Shown here: piece after piece, positions 46,223 through 54,920 of the stretch | Layout: each line of letters starts with the position of its first letter | How positions within the stretch are numbered: position 1 is the first letter of the stretch | Source of the DNA: Ferribacterium limneticum | GTDB lineage: Bacteria; Pseudomonadota; Gammaproteobacteria; Burkholderiales; Rhodocyclaceae | Reading direction: 5' to 3' | Length of the DNA: 64,000 nucleotides | Assembly: GCF_020510625.1 (NCBI RefSeq) | Contig: NZ_CP075191.1 | Location: forward strand, 1,774,001 to 1,838,000 | Notes under the pieces: model-generated | Seen by the model: only the letters and a program-made list of their open reading frames with translations | What the model was told of the DNA's origin: nothing | Database searches by the model: none | Program-made: the position numbers and the translations under genes

Positions 46223-46798
46223 TCAAGGTGCCGGTCTGCTCCTGACTTCCTTGCAGATGGCGATTTCCTCGTCAGTCATGACGGGTTTGATATCGCAGCG
46301 CGCTTCCCAGGCCGCCTGCCGTTTCTTGCGGTCAAGCATGGCGAGTTCGCGATTCTTGACCACCGCCTCGGCCTCACGGCGCTTTTTATCTTCGGTAGCA
46401 GCGATGGCGGCTTGTTCGGCCTGCTCTTTGCGCTTTTCTTCATCCGCCGCCTGTTGAAGTTTCCGGGCTTCCAGGGTTGCGGCATCCCGCTTGGCGCGCG
46501 CCGCTTCTTTTTCCTGGCGTATGCGGCGAAGGTTCTCGTCTTCTTCGCCCGCCGCCTGGTTGCCAGTCGAAGAATTGCTGCTGCCGGCCGACTCGTCGTT
46601 GGAACGGCCCGAACGATTGACGGTGTGTCGGACGATTCCACTGCCGCTGCCGGTTTCGCTGGCATGCGTTTCGGTGGCGTGGTTCGAATGTGAGTCGCTT
46701 GAGCTGTGCGATGAGCGACCGCGTCCTTTGGCGTCCGAGTCGGTCGAAATGCCGAGGGCCAACGCAACGAGAATGCTGGCCAAGCCGATACGGTTCAT
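46223..46798 (-). CDS. Secreted Ser/His-rich coiled-coil protein of unknown function
   Basis: A 191-residue protein with signal peptide MNRIGLASILVALALGISTDSDA, a low-complexity Ser/His/Thr region (about 24-75), then a highly charged helix (EEDENLRRIRQEKEAARAKR and onward) likely to form a coiled coil, and two Cys near the C-terminus (ARCDIKPVMTDEEIAICKEV). The start at 46798 has AGGGGGAAC upstream; an in-frame ATG 17 codons earlier would spoil the signal peptide. I do not recognise a family. Confidence 0.72.
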   Translation of the reverse strand: MNRIGLASILVALALGISTDSDAKGRGRSSHSSSDSHSNHATETHASETGSGSGIVRHTVNRSGRSNDESAGSSNSSTGNQAAGEEDENLRRIRQEKEAARAKRDAATLEARKLQQAADEEKRKEQAEQAAIAATEDKKRREAEAVVKNRELAMLDRKKRQAAWEARCDIKPVMTDEEIAICKEVRSRPAP

Positions 46799-47035
46799 GT
46801 GTTCCCCCTGAAATTTGTTGTTTAGCAAGACGGCATGAATTTTAGCCAAATATGTTGTGGCCCATCATGGGGGATTTCACGGACTGCATTGCGCGCACAA
46901 AATTTCCTGCCCACGCTCCGGCAGCCCCGCGTGACAAGGATCATCCGTGATGAATTCGATATATTCCTTCTCTGCCAAGTGGAATAATCTGTGAGAAGTT
47001 GTGTCTGAGAATTACTGAAAACAGGAGCATTCATC

Positions 47036-48691
47036 GTGTCTGCATCGCAAAACAAAGTGTCAGTCTCGCCAGCGGGTGAGTCATTTCCTTTGCCTGATCA
47101 AGCCGACTACGCGGCGGAATATCAGCGCGTCAAAATCCTCGCCGAAGCAGCACGTGCAAGCGGCAAGGAGGTGGTGGTGGTCATGGGCGTCGGCTTCGTC
47201 GGTGCGGTGATGGCGGCCATCGTGGCCGATTGCGAAGGCCAGGATGGCCAGCCGAGCAAGTTCGTGATCGGCTGCCAGCGCCCGTCGACGCGTTCGTTCT
47301 GGAAAATTCCGCTGCTCAATCGTGGCATTTCGCCGGTCAAGGCCGAAGACCCGCAGGTCGACGTGCTGATCGGCCGCTGCGTGCTGGAAAAGAAAACGCT
47401 GATCGCGACCTACAACAGCCAGGTGCTCGATCTGGCCGATTGCGTGGTGATTGATGTGCAGTGCGATTTCCTGAAGCAGGAACTGGGCAACATGAAGTCC
47501 GGCGAATGCGACATGGCGGCACTGGAAGCGACGCTGAAAACGGTCGGCCAGCATATCCGGCCGGAGTGCCTGGTGCTGATCGAAACGACGGTGGCGCCGG
47601 GAACGACGGAGTTTGTCGCCTGGCCGATCCTGAAGAAGGCCTTCGCCAATCGCAACATCGCATCGGTTCCGCTGCTGGCCCATTCCTACGAGCGGGTCAT
47701 GCCGGGGCGCGAATACGTGGCCAGCATCCGGGATTTCTGGCGTGTCTGTGCCGGTTGCGATGCGGCGGCGCGGGCGCGGGTCGAAAAATTCCTGCACGAG
47801 GTGCTCAATACCGACAAATTCCCGCTGACGGTGATGGACCGGCCAATCGAATCGGAAACGGCCAAGATTGTCGAAAACAGTTACCGGGCCACGATCCTGG
47901 CCTATCTGCATGAGTGGTCGCTATTCGCCGAGCGCAATGGGGTCGATCTGGTCAAGGTGGTCGATGCGATCAAGATGCGGCCTACCCACAGCAACATGAT
48001 CTTCCCCGGTCCCGGTATTGGCGGTTATTGCCTGCCCAAGGATGGCGGCCTCGGCTACTGGGCCTACAAGCACATCCTCGGTTTCGAGGACGGCGACAAG
48101 GTATTCAGGATCACGCCGGTGGCGGTCGACATCAACGACACACGTGCCCTGCATGTCGCCGAGCTGACCCGTGATGCCCTGCGCAACATGGATCGCTACA
48201 TCGCCGCCTCGCAGGTGCTGATCGCCGGTGCCTCTTACCGGCAGGATGTCGGCGATACGCGTTACAGCGGCTCCGAGCTGGTCGTCCGCAAGTTGGCCGA
48301 AATGGGGGCCGAAATGCGCGCCCACGATCCGTATGTCGAGCAATGGTGGGAATTTGCCGAGCAGGACAAATACCCGACCTCCGGTCTGTCGTGGAAGCGC
48401 TTTTTCCGCAATCAGGACGAACTGTCGGAACTCAAGGTCGAGGACAATCTTCAGGCGGCCTTAAAGGGTGTCGATGCTTTTATCCTGGCCGTTCCGCACG
48501 ATGCCTACCGCAATCTGACGCCGGAGCAGGTGGTCGAATGGGCGGGGCGGCCGATTGCCGTCATCGACTGTTTCGGCATGCTCAAGGACGCCACCATTGC
48601 CCGCTATTTCGAACTGGGTTGCGAAGTGAAGGGCTTGGGTCGCGGCCATATCCAGCGCATCAAGAAGGCGGTGAGCAATAAAGAGGCATAG
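47036..48691 (+). CDS. Nucleotide-sugar dehydrogenase (UDP-glucose/GDP-mannose dehydrogenase family)
   Basis: Oxidises a nucleotide sugar to the uronate for surface polysaccharide. The 551-residue protein has an N-terminal Rossmann motif (VVMGVGFVGAVMAA), the central dimer helix, catalytic Cys332 in GPGIGGYCLPKDGG, and a C-terminal Rossmann-like domain (VLIAGASYRQDVGDTRYSGSE). It is longer than typical UDP-glucose dehydrogenase (about 390-450), with an N-terminal extension of some 45 residues and insertions after the first domain. The substrate is not determined. The GTG start has AGGAG upstream. No polysaccharide genes are adjacent; it ends in a strong terminator. Confidence 0.88.
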   Translation: MSASQNKVSVSPAGESFPLPDQADYAAEYQRVKILAEAARASGKEVVVVMGVGFVGAVMAAIVADCEGQDGQPSKFVIGCQRPSTRSFWKIPLLNRGISPVKAEDPQVDVLIGRCVLEKKTLIATYNSQVLDLADCVVIDVQCDFLKQELGNMKSGECDMAALEATLKTVGQHIRPECLVLIETTVAPGTTEFVAWPILKKAFANRNIASVPLLAHSYERVMPGREYVASIRDFWRVCAGCDAAARARVEKFLHEVLNTDKFPLTVMDRPIESETAKIVENSYRATILAYLHEWSLFAERNGVDLVKVVDAIKMRPTHSNMIFPGPGIGGYCLPKDGGLGYWAYKHILGFEDGDKVFRITPVAVDINDTRALHVAELTRDALRNMDRYIAASQVLIAGASYRQDVGDTRYSGSELVVRKLAEMGAEMRAHDPYVEQWWEFAEQDKYPTSGLSWKRFFRNQDELSELKVEDNLQAALKGVDAFILAVPHDAYRNLTPEQVVEWAGRPIAVIDCFGMLKDATIARYFELGCEVKGLGRGHIQRIKKAVSNKEA

Positions 48692-48705
48692 GAAGCTTGC
48701 CCAAC

Positions 48706-48735
48706 AAAAAGTCCCCGAATTTTGGGGACTTTTTT
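48706..48735 (+). terminator. Intrinsic terminator of the nucleotide-sugar dehydrogenase gene
   Basis: Stem AAAAAGTCCCC / GGGGACTTTTT with a seven-base loop and a T run to 48735. Confidence 0.93.
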
Positions 48736-48758
48736 GTGAATTTTTGTCGGCTAAAAAT

Positions 48759-48773
48759 TGGCTACCATATTGC
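48759..48773 (+). promoter_or_regulatory. Possible sigma-54 promoter
   Basis: TGGC (48759-48762) and TTGC (48770-48773) with GG-N10-GC spacing, about 164 bases upstream of the 65-residue gene. Both core elements match, but the flanks do not; a chance match is possible. Confidence 0.3.
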
Positions 48774-48936
48774 CTCGGCGTCTGGAAGACGGCTTGTCTC
48801 CGCGCTATTGGCCAGATGGGACAGGAAGGCCGGTTGACCATGAGCGTGCATTTGAACGGAGTCCTCGGTCGATAGGGGATTTCCGATCCGGGCTGAAATG
48901 TTATTATTTTTGCCATTTTAAAGATGGACAAAGAAA

Positions 48937-49134
48937 ATGAATTCAAACTTGAACAACGAGCGCCGCAAGGACGCGCAACGGCGTCACATCAATGGTGGAC
49001 CGCCAAAGGGATCGTCTGACCGGCGAGTCAATATCGAGCGGCGCTTGTTCAATCTCGATGCAGGCTGTGTCGAGGAATGGCTGAGCAAGCCGCCATCAAA
49101 AGCCGGGGCTGACAGCAAGCTGTCCGCCAAGTAA
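48937..49134 (+). CDS. Small Arg-rich protein of unknown function
   Basis: A 65-residue protein with a pattern of paired arginines (NERRKDAQRR, SSDRRVNIERRLFNL) and a C-terminal CVEEWLSKP. The RRxxxRR spacing recalls the arginine motif of PilZ-type c-di-GMP receptors, but the rest of that domain is missing, so no binding is claimed. No signal peptide. It is transcribed alone after a 245-base gap that holds the terminator of the previous gene and a possible sigma-54 site. Confidence 0.65.
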   Translation: MNSNLNNERRKDAQRRHINGGPPKGSSDRRVNIERRLFNLDAGCVEEWLSKPPSKAGADSKLSAK

Positions 49135-49151
49135 GTAGTCGGCCGCAAATC

Positions 49152-49358
49152 TTAATGTGCTGCCGGGTGTGTGGCATTCAGCGTTTCGCGACTGCCTTCT
49201 TCGCTGACCCCGCTGCTTTCAGTGAAGTAACCGCATAACGGGCATTTGAAGCCAGGCGGACAGTTGTGTTCGCGGGCACACTCTGACTGGGTTTCGTCGG
49301 TCAGAACCATTTCACGAACAGCTTCACAGCGGGCGAGCGGGGAATCGAAGAATGACAT
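49152..49358 (-). CDS. Small Cys-rich protein, probable zinc-ribbon
   Basis: A 68-residue protein with Cys at 9, 25, 31 and 37 and CPLCGY (37-42), consistent with a small zinc ribbon (CPPGFKCPLCGYF). The start at 49358 has GGAG (GGAGACTCCG) upstream; in-frame extension to 49499 is unsupported. It lies 67 bases downstream of the minus-strand AmmeMemoRadiSam operon and could be its last member. The function is unknown. Confidence 0.7.
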   Translation of the reverse strand: MSFFDSPLARCEAVREMVLTDETQSECAREHNCPPGFKCPLCGYFTESSGVSEEGSRETLNATHPAAH

Positions 49359-49425
49359 CGGAGTCTCCAGGCGAGTAGGCTGAACTTTCAGTCTAGTCTG
49401 GATGCTGGAAATTGCCAGTGGCATG

Positions 49426-50013
49426 CTAAAAATGCCGAGAAAACCACGTGGCGACTGGTATTGCCGTGGCTTCGCCGATTTCCAGCACCTGTTTTTCATG
49501 AACGCAGTTCAGGTGCGATGTTGCCCGTTGGTAAGCCGTTTCGCCAATGCTGTCGTCGGCATCGAAGAGCATCAGGAGCGGCGCCACCAGCAAGTCCAGG
49601 GCCTGCGCGCCGGCGCGGTCGATCAGGCCGCCATGGCACACCACCGCCTTGACCTGAGCATCGCGTTGGGCGGCGGCGCGAATGGCGGCCGGGGCGATTT
49701 CACCGCTGGCAAAGATGCCGAGGGGCAGATCCTGCATGTCGCCGTCGTTGCGAATCATGTCTAGGATGTCGATCAGGCGAAGGGCAAGCCGCGGCACGTT
49801 TTGCGTTGCGTCGGCAAACTGCAGTTCATGTGCCGACAGCAATTCCATGACGAAAACGGCGTAGCCCTGTGTGACCAGGTTGGCGGTGCTGACCGTATCG
49901 ATGGGCAAGTGATGCGAGCGGGCGAGCAGGATCAGCCCCCGCGGGAAATCCGGTCTTTCCAGTTGCCCAAGGAGGGACCCGTGCGGGGTTTGCAGGGTGA
50001 TGTGGCGATTCAT
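49426..50013 (-). CDS. Alpha/beta-hydrolase-like protein linked to the AmmeMemoRadiSam genes
   Basis: A 195-residue protein with dienelactone-hydrolase-like features: a leading RGLILLARSHHLP, a nucleophile-elbow candidate Ser in GIFASGEIAPAA, and VKAVVCHGGLID, followed by LDLLVAPLLMLFDADD (acid) and a His in SHLNCVHEKQV. The elbow is not the classic GxSxG, so activity is uncertain. The ATG at 50013 overlaps the stop of the radical SAM gene by four bases (ATGA), placing it in that operon. Confidence 0.75.
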   Translation of the reverse strand: MNRHITLQTPHGSLLGQLERPDFPRGLILLARSHHLPIDTVSTANLVTQGYAVFVMELLSAHELQFADATQNVPRLALRLIDILDMIRNDGDMQDLPLGIFASGEIAPAAIRAAAQRDAQVKAVVCHGGLIDRAGAQALDLLVAPLLMLFDADDSIGETAYQRATSHLNCVHEKQVLEIGEATAIPVATWFSRHF

Positions 50014-51104
50014 GCGGACAGGCGTACCGGAATGCGGTTTGGACCGAAGGCGTGACCGTCGCGGCCAAGCGTTCTGCCGAAGCGCCCGGCAATGGCGGTC
50101 TGGCAGTGCGGGCAATGGCCTTCCGGCGTCAGGTCGTAGCGGCGAATGTCGTACCAGTCGCGAACGATCAGCGCGGCATGGCAGTTGGGGCAGAAGGTGG
50201 TGCCGCCCTCGCTGTCATGAACGTTGCCGGTAAACACATAGTTCAAGCCGGCATCGAGTGCGATGCGGCGGGCTTGCGTCAGGGTCGCGGGCGGGGTTGG
50301 CGGGATGTCTTCCATTTTCCAGTCGGGATGGAAGGCCGAGAAATGGAGCGGGACGTCCGGTCCGAGTTCCCGCGCAACCCAAGTGGCGAGTTCGTTGATT
50401 TCGGCGGGGCTGTCGTTCTGGCCGGGAATGAGTAGCGTGGTGATCTCCAGCCAGCAATCCGTTTCATGGTGGATGTAGACCAGGGTGTCGAGAATGGGCT
50501 GCAGGTGGGCAACGCAGAGCTTGCGGTAGAAGTCCTCGGTGAAGGCCTTGAGGTCAACGTTGGCGGCATCCATGACGGCAAAGAACTCGCGGGCCGGTTC
50601 AGGATGGATGTAGCCGGCAGTGACTGCGACGTTGCGGATGCCCTGCTCGCGACAGGCGAGCGCGGTGTCGATGGCGTATTCGGCAAAGATCACCGGGTCG
50701 TTATAGGTGTAGGCGACCGCATCGGCACCGTAGCGCCGGGCGGCCTGGGCGATTGCCTGCGGGCTGGCGCTGTCCATCAGGCGGTCCATGTCCTTCGACT
50801 TGGAGATATCCCAGTTCTGGCAGAACTTGCAGGCCAGGTTGCAGCCGGCGGTGCCGAAGGACAGGATGCTGCTGCCCGGGTAGAAGTGGTTGAGCGGCTT
50901 CTTCTCGATTGGATCGATGCAGAAGCCCGAGGAGCGGCCATAGGTCGTCAGTTGCATGGCGCCATTGACCATCTGGCGGACGAAACAGGCGCCGCGCTGG
51001 CTTTCGTGCAGCTGGCAGTCGCGCGGACAGAGGTCGCACTGGACGCGGCCGTCGGGCAGAGCGTGCCACCAGCGGGCCGGGTAAAGCGAATCGGGCTGGC
51101 TCAT
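50010..51104 (-). CDS. amrS: AmmeMemoRadiSam system radical SAM enzyme (PflA-like)
   Basis: A 364-residue radical SAM protein with the cluster motif CNLACKFC (about residues 88-95), preceded by an N-terminal CDLCPRDCQLHE motif, and a C-terminal pair of CxxC (FCPNCHAA, HCPHCQTA) that may bind zinc. It resembles pyruvate-formate-lyase activating enzymes. The start at 51104 is decided by AAGGAGG eight bases upstream. It overlaps amrA (ATGA) and the hydrolase gene. The chemistry of this system is not established. Confidence 0.92.
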   Translation of the reverse strand: MSQPDSLYPARWWHALPDGRVQCDLCPRDCQLHESQRGACFVRQMVNGAMQLTTYGRSSGFCIDPIEKKPLNHFYPGSSILSFGTAGCNLACKFCQNWDISKSKDMDRLMDSASPQAIAQAARRYGADAVAYTYNDPVIFAEYAIDTALACREQGIRNVAVTAGYIHPEPAREFFAVMDAANVDLKAFTEDFYRKLCVAHLQPILDTLVYIHHETDCWLEITTLLIPGQNDSPAEINELATWVARELGPDVPLHFSAFHPDWKMEDIPPTPPATLTQARRIALDAGLNYVFTGNVHDSEGGTTFCPNCHAALIVRDWYDIRRYDLTPEGHCPHCQTAIAGRFGRTLGRDGHAFGPNRIPVRLSA

Positions 51105-51649
51105 GGTGAAGCCTCCTTCCATTTTTTGACCTGGTAGCGCTCAAGTTGAACATTGGGGCCCCAGTAGTCGGCGGGCAATCCGGCCTTTTGCTTGAGGTGG
51201 GCCATGAACATGGCCGGGTCGGGCAACTGTTCCCAGACCTGGGGCAGAAAGGTTGAGCGGCGATTGCCTGCCGTGAAGATCACGCCGTCGATGTCCGGAC
51301 GCAACTGGGCGAGGGCATCGGCTTCGCTGCTGAAGCTCATCGGCTCGGCCGGCGTCAGTAGCGAGACTTCGACGCGGGTGACCGGCAGTTCGTCGGCACT
51401 CAGTGGTTCGAAACGCGGATCGCGGAAGGCGGCGGCGAGGGCGTTTTCCTGAACATCCTTGAGCAATGGCCGCCAGGCTTCAAGGCTGCCGATGCAGCCA
51501 CGCAGATTGTCGTGCTGGGTCAGGGTGACGAAGACGGCGCCTGGCTGGTGCAATTCCGGCAAATCCGCGACCGGGTTGCCGGAGACGCCAAAGCGCGAGG
51601 CTATTGCGTTGCGTGCCAGCGTCAGCAGGGTGGTGCCGAGATCAGCCAT
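51101..51649 (-). CDS. amrA: AmmeMemoRadiSam system protein A (AMMECR1 domain)
   Basis: A 182-residue AMMECR1-family protein: FVTLTQHDNLRGCIGSLE with the conserved GCIG motif, then ALAAAFRDPRFEPLSADEL and VEVSLLTPAEPM. The start at 51649 follows GAAGGAG; a longer in-frame start at 51706 lies before the ribosome site. It overlaps the Memo gene by eight bases and the radical SAM gene by four. Its human homologue is disease-linked, but the biochemical role is unknown. Confidence 0.92.
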   Translation of the reverse strand: MADLGTTLLTLARNAIASRFGVSGNPVADLPELHQPGAVFVTLTQHDNLRGCIGSLEAWRPLLKDVQENALAAAFRDPRFEPLSADELPVTRVEVSLLTPAEPMSFSSEADALAQLRPDIDGVIFTAGNRRSTFLPQVWEQLPDPAMFMAHLKQKAGLPADYWGPNVQLERYQVKKWKEASP

Positions 51650-52445
51650 GATCATCTCCTTCAGCAAAGGAGAATGCCGCGTAACCGACAACGCGGTTCT
51701 TGTCACCGGCAGTGTCGCCTGAATTGCACAGGCCGAGCAGCTTGGGAGTCAATCCGCGCCCACGGGCGGCAAGCAGCAGGCCGTTGATCGGGAAGGCACC
51801 GCAGGCCTGCTCGGGGTGGATGTGGGTGTCGAATTGCAGGATGTGGCGGCAGGTGTTGGCATCCACCTGCTGTGCCGTGCCGTAGGGCAGGAAGTGCGAG
51901 AGGTCCGAGCTGACGACAATCAGCGTTTCAGGGCCGCCCCACAGCAGATCAAGCACTTCGGCCACCGCTTCCGGGGGCGCATCGCCAACGGCGAGCGGAA
52001 CCAGCGTAAATGGCTCAAGTACTCGCTGTAAAAAAGGCAGGTGCACCTCCAGCGAGTGCTCGAAGGCGTGGACATGGTTGCTGAAGACGATCTGCGGCAA
52101 CCCGGCAATGCTGGCGATGGCCCGGGCGTCGAGCTGGATGCTGCCCAGTGGCGTGGAAAAAGCCTCGACCTCCGGAAGCGCGATACCTTCCACCGCGACG
52201 CGATGCGTCGGGCCGAGCAGGATCACGCGGCGGATGGTCTGGGCCCATGGCTTCAGCGTGGCGTAGGCCGTCGCGGCAGTCGAGCCGGAGTAAATGTAAC
52301 CGGCGTGGGGAACGATCAGGGCTTTGGGCTGGAGCCCGGACTGGGGGCTGGCTTCAGCCAGAAAATGATCGACGGTAGCGGACAGCGCGTCGGGATCGCC
52401 GGGGTAGAAGGTGCCGGCGACGGCAGGGGGGCGGGTATTGATCAT
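51642..52445 (-). CDS. amrB: AmmeMemoRadiSam system protein B (Memo family)
   Basis: A 267-residue Memo-like protein, structurally related to extradiol dioxygenases. The metal-binding type histidines lie in IVPHAGYIYSG, LLGPTHRV, and FEHSLEVHLPF, with VSSDLSHFLPYG later. The RBS GAGGAG overlaps the stop of the upstream membrane-protein gene. Part of one transcript with amrA and amrS. Confidence 0.92.
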   Translation of the reverse strand: MINTRPPAVAGTFYPGDPDALSATVDHFLAEASPQSGLQPKALIVPHAGYIYSGSTAATAYATLKPWAQTIRRVILLGPTHRVAVEGIALPEVEAFSTPLGSIQLDARAIASIAGLPQIVFSNHVHAFEHSLEVHLPFLQRVLEPFTLVPLAVGDAPPEAVAEVLDLLWGGPETLIVVSSDLSHFLPYGTAQQVDANTCRHILQFDTHIHPEQACGAFPINGLLLAARGRGLTPKLLGLCNSGDTAGDKNRVVGYAAFSFAEGDDHG

Positions 52446-52455
52446 GGTCGGCTCC

Positions 52456-53712
52456 TCAAACGAGCATCAATCCAATGGCCATGCCGCCGCCAATGGCGAG
52501 CAGGCCGGGCAGGGCGTGGCGCGCCAGTTTTCCGCCACCGATGCTGAGGACCAGCCCGATCTTGAAGATCAGGTTGGCCATCAGCGCCAGCGTGACCGCG
52601 ATCACGGCGTCGCCACTGATGACTTTTTCCAGGTTGAACATGCGCAGGGTGGATAGCACGCTGGCGTCGGCATCGGTCAGGCCGGAAACCAGCGCCACGA
52701 TGTACAGGCCGCTGTTGCCGGCGACATCCTGCAGCCAGGCGGAGGCAAGCAGAACCACTGCATAGAGCAGGCCGAAGGAGATGGCCGTTTTCAGCTCGGT
52801 CGGATTCTTGACCTCGGGCATGGGCAGTTCGCCAGCGCTGGCCAGCGTTCGCCAGCTATATAGCGTCAGCGCGATGCCGGGAATGATGCCGCAGGCAAAA
52901 ACAAGGGTGATCGGCCCGATCAGCTTGGGTGCCACGAGGCTGGAGACGATGCCGATCCGGATCATCACCATGATGTTGGCGATCAGGATGACGATGGCAG
53001 CCATGCGGGTCAGGTCGCTGTGGTCGCGGGCATGGCGGGAGAACATCATGGTCGTCGCGGTTGACGAGGCCAGGCCGCCGAAAATGCCGAGCATCGCCGC
53101 CCCATGGCGGGCGCCGACGATGCGCAATGCCAGGTAGCCGGCCAGCGCCAACCCGGAAATCAGCACGACCATCCACCAGATCTGTCGCGGATTGATCGCG
53201 TTGTATGGCCCGAAGTCATCGCTCGGCAAAATTGGCAGGATGACGAAGGACAGCACCGCAAACTGCAGGATGGAGTTGATGTCCTTCGGCGTCGTTCGCT
53301 CGCTGAACTGCTTCAGTTCGGCCTTGAAGTAAAGCAGCACGGTCGTGGTGATGGCAAGCATGACAGCCAGCGTGGCATAGCCAAACCAGACGGCAGCCCC
53401 GAGACCGTAGGTGACGACGACTGCCGCCTCGGAGGTGAAGCCGCGATACTGCTCCTCCTGCTGCGAGGAGAAATTGGAGGCGATCATTGCGCCGGCGATG
53501 ACCAGCAGGCCGGCAGCGAGCAGCCAGGTGCTGCCGGAACGTTCCTCCAGCAGCGCAAACAGGCAACCGAGCATGGCGACCAGCGAGAAAGTGCGCAAGC
53601 CGGCGGCAGAGTCCGGGCGCCGTTCGCGTTCCATGCCGATCAGCAGACCGATGCCCAAGGCCGTTGCAAACGCCTTGACCGGTTCAACCAGTTCAGGGAC
53701 CACGAAGCTCAT
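52456..53712 (-). CDS. MgtC/DUF4010 family membrane protein
   Basis: A 418-residue polytopic inner-membrane protein. The N-terminal part is MgtC/SapB-like (FATALGIGLLIGMERERRPDSAAGLRTF) and the rest is DUF4010 (GGLASSTATTMMFSRHARD, VALVSGLTDADASVLSTLR), with about twelve predicted helices. The start at 53712 has AGAGGAAT upstream; the frame stays open across ispD but that part is spurious. It precedes the Memo gene by ten bases, making it the first gene of the operon; it is divergent from ispD by 42 bases. The transported substrate is unknown. Confidence 0.85.
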   Translation of the reverse strand: MSFVVPELVEPVKAFATALGIGLLIGMERERRPDSAAGLRTFSLVAMLGCLFALLEERSGSTWLLAAGLLVIAGAMIASNFSSQQEEQYRGFTSEAAVVVTYGLGAAVWFGYATLAVMLAITTTVLLYFKAELKQFSERTTPKDINSILQFAVLSFVILPILPSDDFGPYNAINPRQIWWMVVLISGLALAGYLALRIVGARHGAAMLGIFGGLASSTATTMMFSRHARDHSDLTRMAAIVILIANIMVMIRIGIVSSLVAPKLIGPITLVFACGIIPGIALTLYSWRTLASAGELPMPEVKNPTELKTAISFGLLYAVVLLASAWLQDVAGNSGLYIVALVSGLTDADASVLSTLRMFNLEKVISGDAVIAVTLALMANLIFKIGLVLSIGGGKLARHALPGLLAIGGGMAIGLMLV

Positions 53713-53754
53713 GCGGATTCCTCTTTTCTCGTTGTTCTTCAGTAAAATTAAGCC

Positions 53755-54441
53755 ATGCCACGACATTACGCAATCGTTCCTGCTGCCGGCAGCGGTTCCC
53801 GCTTCGGCGCCGAGAAGCCCAAGCAGTATCTTGACCTCCTTGGCCGCCCCCTGATTTTCCACACCTTGGCCGCCCTGACTGCTTGTCCGGAGATCGAACG
53901 GGTCTGGGTGGTACTGGCGCCGGATGATCCCTGGTGGCCGCGTTACGACTGGAGCGAACTCGGTTCCAAGCTCGAAACCGTGCGCTGCGGCGGAGCGACG
54001 CGGGCGGAGAGTGTGACCAACGGCTTGCGGGCGGCGGCGATGGTCGCTGCCGACGATGACTGGGTGCTGGTGCACGATGCGGCACGGCCCTGTCTTTCAG
54101 CCGCCATGCTCGATGCGCTGTTTGCCGAACTGGCCAGTGACCCGGTCGGCGGCATCCTGGCCGTGCCGGTCGCCGATACCTTGAAACGGGCCGATGCCGA
54201 GCAGCGCGTTGGCGCCACGGAACCCCGGGATGGCCTGTGGCAGGCGCAAACGCCGCAGATGTTCCGCTACGGCTTGCTCGGCGAGGCGCTGGAAAAGTGT
54301 CGTGATGTCACCGACGAAGCCGGTGCCATCGAGGCCATGGGCCTCAAACCCAGGCTGGTGCGCGGTGATTCGACCAATCTGAAAGTCACCTATCCGGCCG
54401 ATCTTGCGCTGGCTGCGATGATACTGAGGGCACGCAAATGA
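53755..54441 (+). CDS. ispD: 2-C-methyl-D-erythritol 4-phosphate cytidylyltransferase
   Basis: Third step of the non-mevalonate isoprenoid pathway. The 228-residue protein starts with the CTP-binding motif [19 protein letters not shown] and has [10 protein letters not shown] and VPVADTLKR, as in the family. Its last four bases overlap the start of ispF, the usual bacterial pairing. Confidence 0.95.
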   Translation: MPRHYAIVPAAGSGSRFGAEKPKQYLDLLGRPLIFHTLAALTACPEIERVWVVLAPDDPWWPRYDWSELGSKLETVRCGGATRAESVTNGLRAAAMVAADDDWVLVHDAARPCLSAAMLDALFAELASDPVGGILAVPVADTLKRADAEQRVGATEPRDGLWQAQTPQMFRYGLLGEALEKCRDVTDEAGAIEAMGLKPRLVRGDSTNLKVTYPADLALAAMILRARK

Positions 54442-54920
54442 ATTTCCGCGTCGGGCAGGGCTACGATGTGCACAAGCTGGTCGAGGGCCGCAAGTTGATC
54501 CTTGGCGGTGTCGAGATTCCGCATCCGACCGGGCTGCTCGGCCATTCCGACGCCGATGCGCTGCTCCATGCGATCACCGATGCGCTGCTTGGTGCGGTTG
54601 CACTGGGCGACATCGGCCGCCATTTCCCGGACACCGATCCACGCTACAAGGGCGCCGACAGCCGTGTCCTGCTGCGTGCTGCCGTTGCCCTGCTTGCCGA
54701 ACGAAATTGGCGGCCGGTCAATGTCGATGCGACGTTGATCGCCCAGCAGCCGAAGCTGGCTCCGCATGCCGCCGCGATGGTCGCCAATGTGGCCGCCGAT
54801 CTCGGCATCGCGACCGATTGCGTCAATATCAAGGGCAAGACCAACGAACGCCTGGGCTATCTAGGGCGCGAGGAAGCGATCGAGGCGCAGGCGGTAGTGC
54901 TGGTGGAACGTGTCGGCTGA
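54438..54920 (+). CDS. ispF: 2-C-methyl-D-erythritol 2,4-cyclodiphosphate synthase
   Basis: The fifth step of the same pathway. The 160-residue protein shows [20 protein letters not shown] with the zinc Asp/His, [18 protein letters not shown] and [15 protein letters not shown], and ends with the substrate motif [17 protein letters not shown]. It is coupled to ispD, and followed by a frameshifted thpR. Confidence 0.95.
   Translation: MNFRVGQGYDVHKLVEGRKLILGGVEIPHPTGLLGHSDADALLHAITDALLGAVALGDIGRHFPDTDPRYKGADSRVLLRAAVALLAERNWRPVNVDATLIAQQPKLAPHAAAMVANVAADLGIATDCVNIKGKTNERLGYLGREEAIEAQAVVLVERVG

Noticed and set aside
48774..48936. Possible c-di-GMP riboswitch in the leader of the 65-residue gene
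   Set aside because: I could not find the conserved GEMM-type core or paired helices.
53713..54075. N-terminal extension of the DUF4010 membrane protein
   Set aside because: The extension runs antisense through ispD; the ATG at 53712 has its own ribosome site and begins the family sequence.
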